A DNA stretch of 64,000 nt from Bacteroides sp. 51 (GTDB lineage: Bacteria; Bacteroidota; Bacteroidia; Bacteroidales; Bacteroidaceae). Both the position numbers and the translations under genes were made by a program. The notes below the pieces were generated by a model, which did not search any database, had not been told where the DNA came from, and saw nothing but the letters and a program-made list of their open reading frames with translations. The stretch is taken from contig NZ_QVMI01000001.1 of the NCBI RefSeq assembly GCF_010500965.1, positions 370,442 to 434,441 on the forward strand, given 5' to 3'. Shown here one piece after another: positions 63,703 to 64,000 of the stretch. Each line of letters starts with the position of its first letter. The first letter of the stretch is position 1.

Positions 63703-64000
63703 ATGATGAAAAGAATTATTGAACATACAGACGACGGAAGTGCAACACTTTATGTTCCGGAAATGAACGAACATTACCACAGTGTAAAAGGCGCACGGAC
63801 CGAATCACAGCATATCTTCATTGATATGGGTCTGAAACATGTTCAAACCGCACAGCCACATGTACTGGAAATCGGATTCGGCACAGGCTTAAATGCGTAC
63901 CTGACTCTTCTTGCTGCCAATGAAACCGGAAAGAAAGTACACTATACCGGCCTGGAATTATATCCGTTGGAGTGGGATATGATCGCCGAACTGAATTACA
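63703..64000 (+). CDS. mnmD: tRNA 5-methylaminomethyl-2-thiouridine methyltransferase MnmD (5-prime part)
   Basis: The reading frame from the ATG at 63703 runs open to the window end; about 99 residues are visible. MNEHYHSVKGARTESQHIFI, the signature of the MnmC N-terminal/MnmD family, and the SAM-binding HVLEIGFGTGLNAYLT identify the methyltransferase. It completes mnm5s2U at tRNA position 34. No fused oxidase part can be judged because the gene is cut. A second ATG at 63706 is equally possible. Confidence 0.85.
   Translation, partial: MMKRIIEHTDDGSATLYVPEMNEHYHSVKGARTESQHIFIDMGLKHVQTAQPHVLEIGFGTGLNAYLTLLAANETGKKVHYTGLELYPLEWDMIAELNY

Noticed and set aside
1-64000. tRNA, rRNA or riboswitch genes
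   Set aside because: I looked in the gaps for cloverleaf-type arms, CCA ends and known riboswitch cores and saw none that I could support.

Overview
The window comes from a member of the Bacteroidales, most like Bacteroides or Parabacteroides. The evidence is two SusC/SusD pairs, a 1345-residue hybrid two-component regulator, an eight-gene Mfa/Fim-type (type V) fimbrial operon, lipoproteins with acidic residues just after the lipid cysteine, few Shine-Dalgarno sites, and repeated promoter boxes of the Bacteroides -7 type TAnnTTTG. I cannot name the species from sequence alone.

Layout. Bases 1-4828 carry a small sugar-oxidation set (amidohydrolase/lactonase, zinc alcohol dehydrogenase, L-galactose/L-fucose dehydrogenase-like aldo-keto reductase) next to a LacI-family regulator that has a near-perfect operator palindrome in front of it. 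Bases 4950-17707 hold an unknown protein and a compact polysaccharide utilisation locus: hybrid sensor/regulator, surface glycan-binding-like lipoprotein, SusC, SusD, and a GH30 glycosidase behind a strong hairpin. Bases 17748-20963 hold an alpha/beta-hydrolase-like protein, a membrane LytTR regulator and cysK. Bases 20964-26864 hold an orphan SusC/SusD pair preceded by a 228-bp segment bounded by 27-bp inverted repeats that contain the core AAACGTTCGT. That core matches the inversion-site consensus described for Bacteroides serine invertases, so this is a candidate phase-variable promoter. Bases 27443-41532 are the fimbrial operon: major fimbrillin, Mfa2/FimB-like anchor, three further fimbrillins and three large C-terminally extended, probably tip, subunits, followed by a convergent AraC regulator. 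Bases 43024-55754 are mostly housekeeping: a GNAT-like protein, parE, coaD and a S41 protease in one operon; a Ca/Na antiporter; a MscS channel; a PG_1098-type methyltransferase; a RelE/ParE toxin-antitoxin pair; and a VanX-like dipeptidase overlapping a DUF3352-YwqK protein. Bases 56163-64000 are a dense forward run: cysE, a THUMP RNA methyltransferase, dipeptidyl peptidase IV, purD, two membrane proteins and the start of mnmD.

The most unusual signals are non-coding. Five intergenic loci each contain a different short word repeated several times in both orientations, building long locus-private palindromes (2481-2560, 21067-21160, 26964-27034, 41774-41858, 55839-56065). Several dispersed REP-like hairpin families also recur, and some have entered reading frames: an inverted pair spans the end of cysE and the start of the methyltransferase gene, and the methyltransferase's disordered tail contains three more hairpins. 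In the fimbrial operon, seven of eight proteins have a Thr-Arg site 26-40 residues after the lipid cysteine and only the anchor lacks it, which separates polymerising subunits from the anchor.
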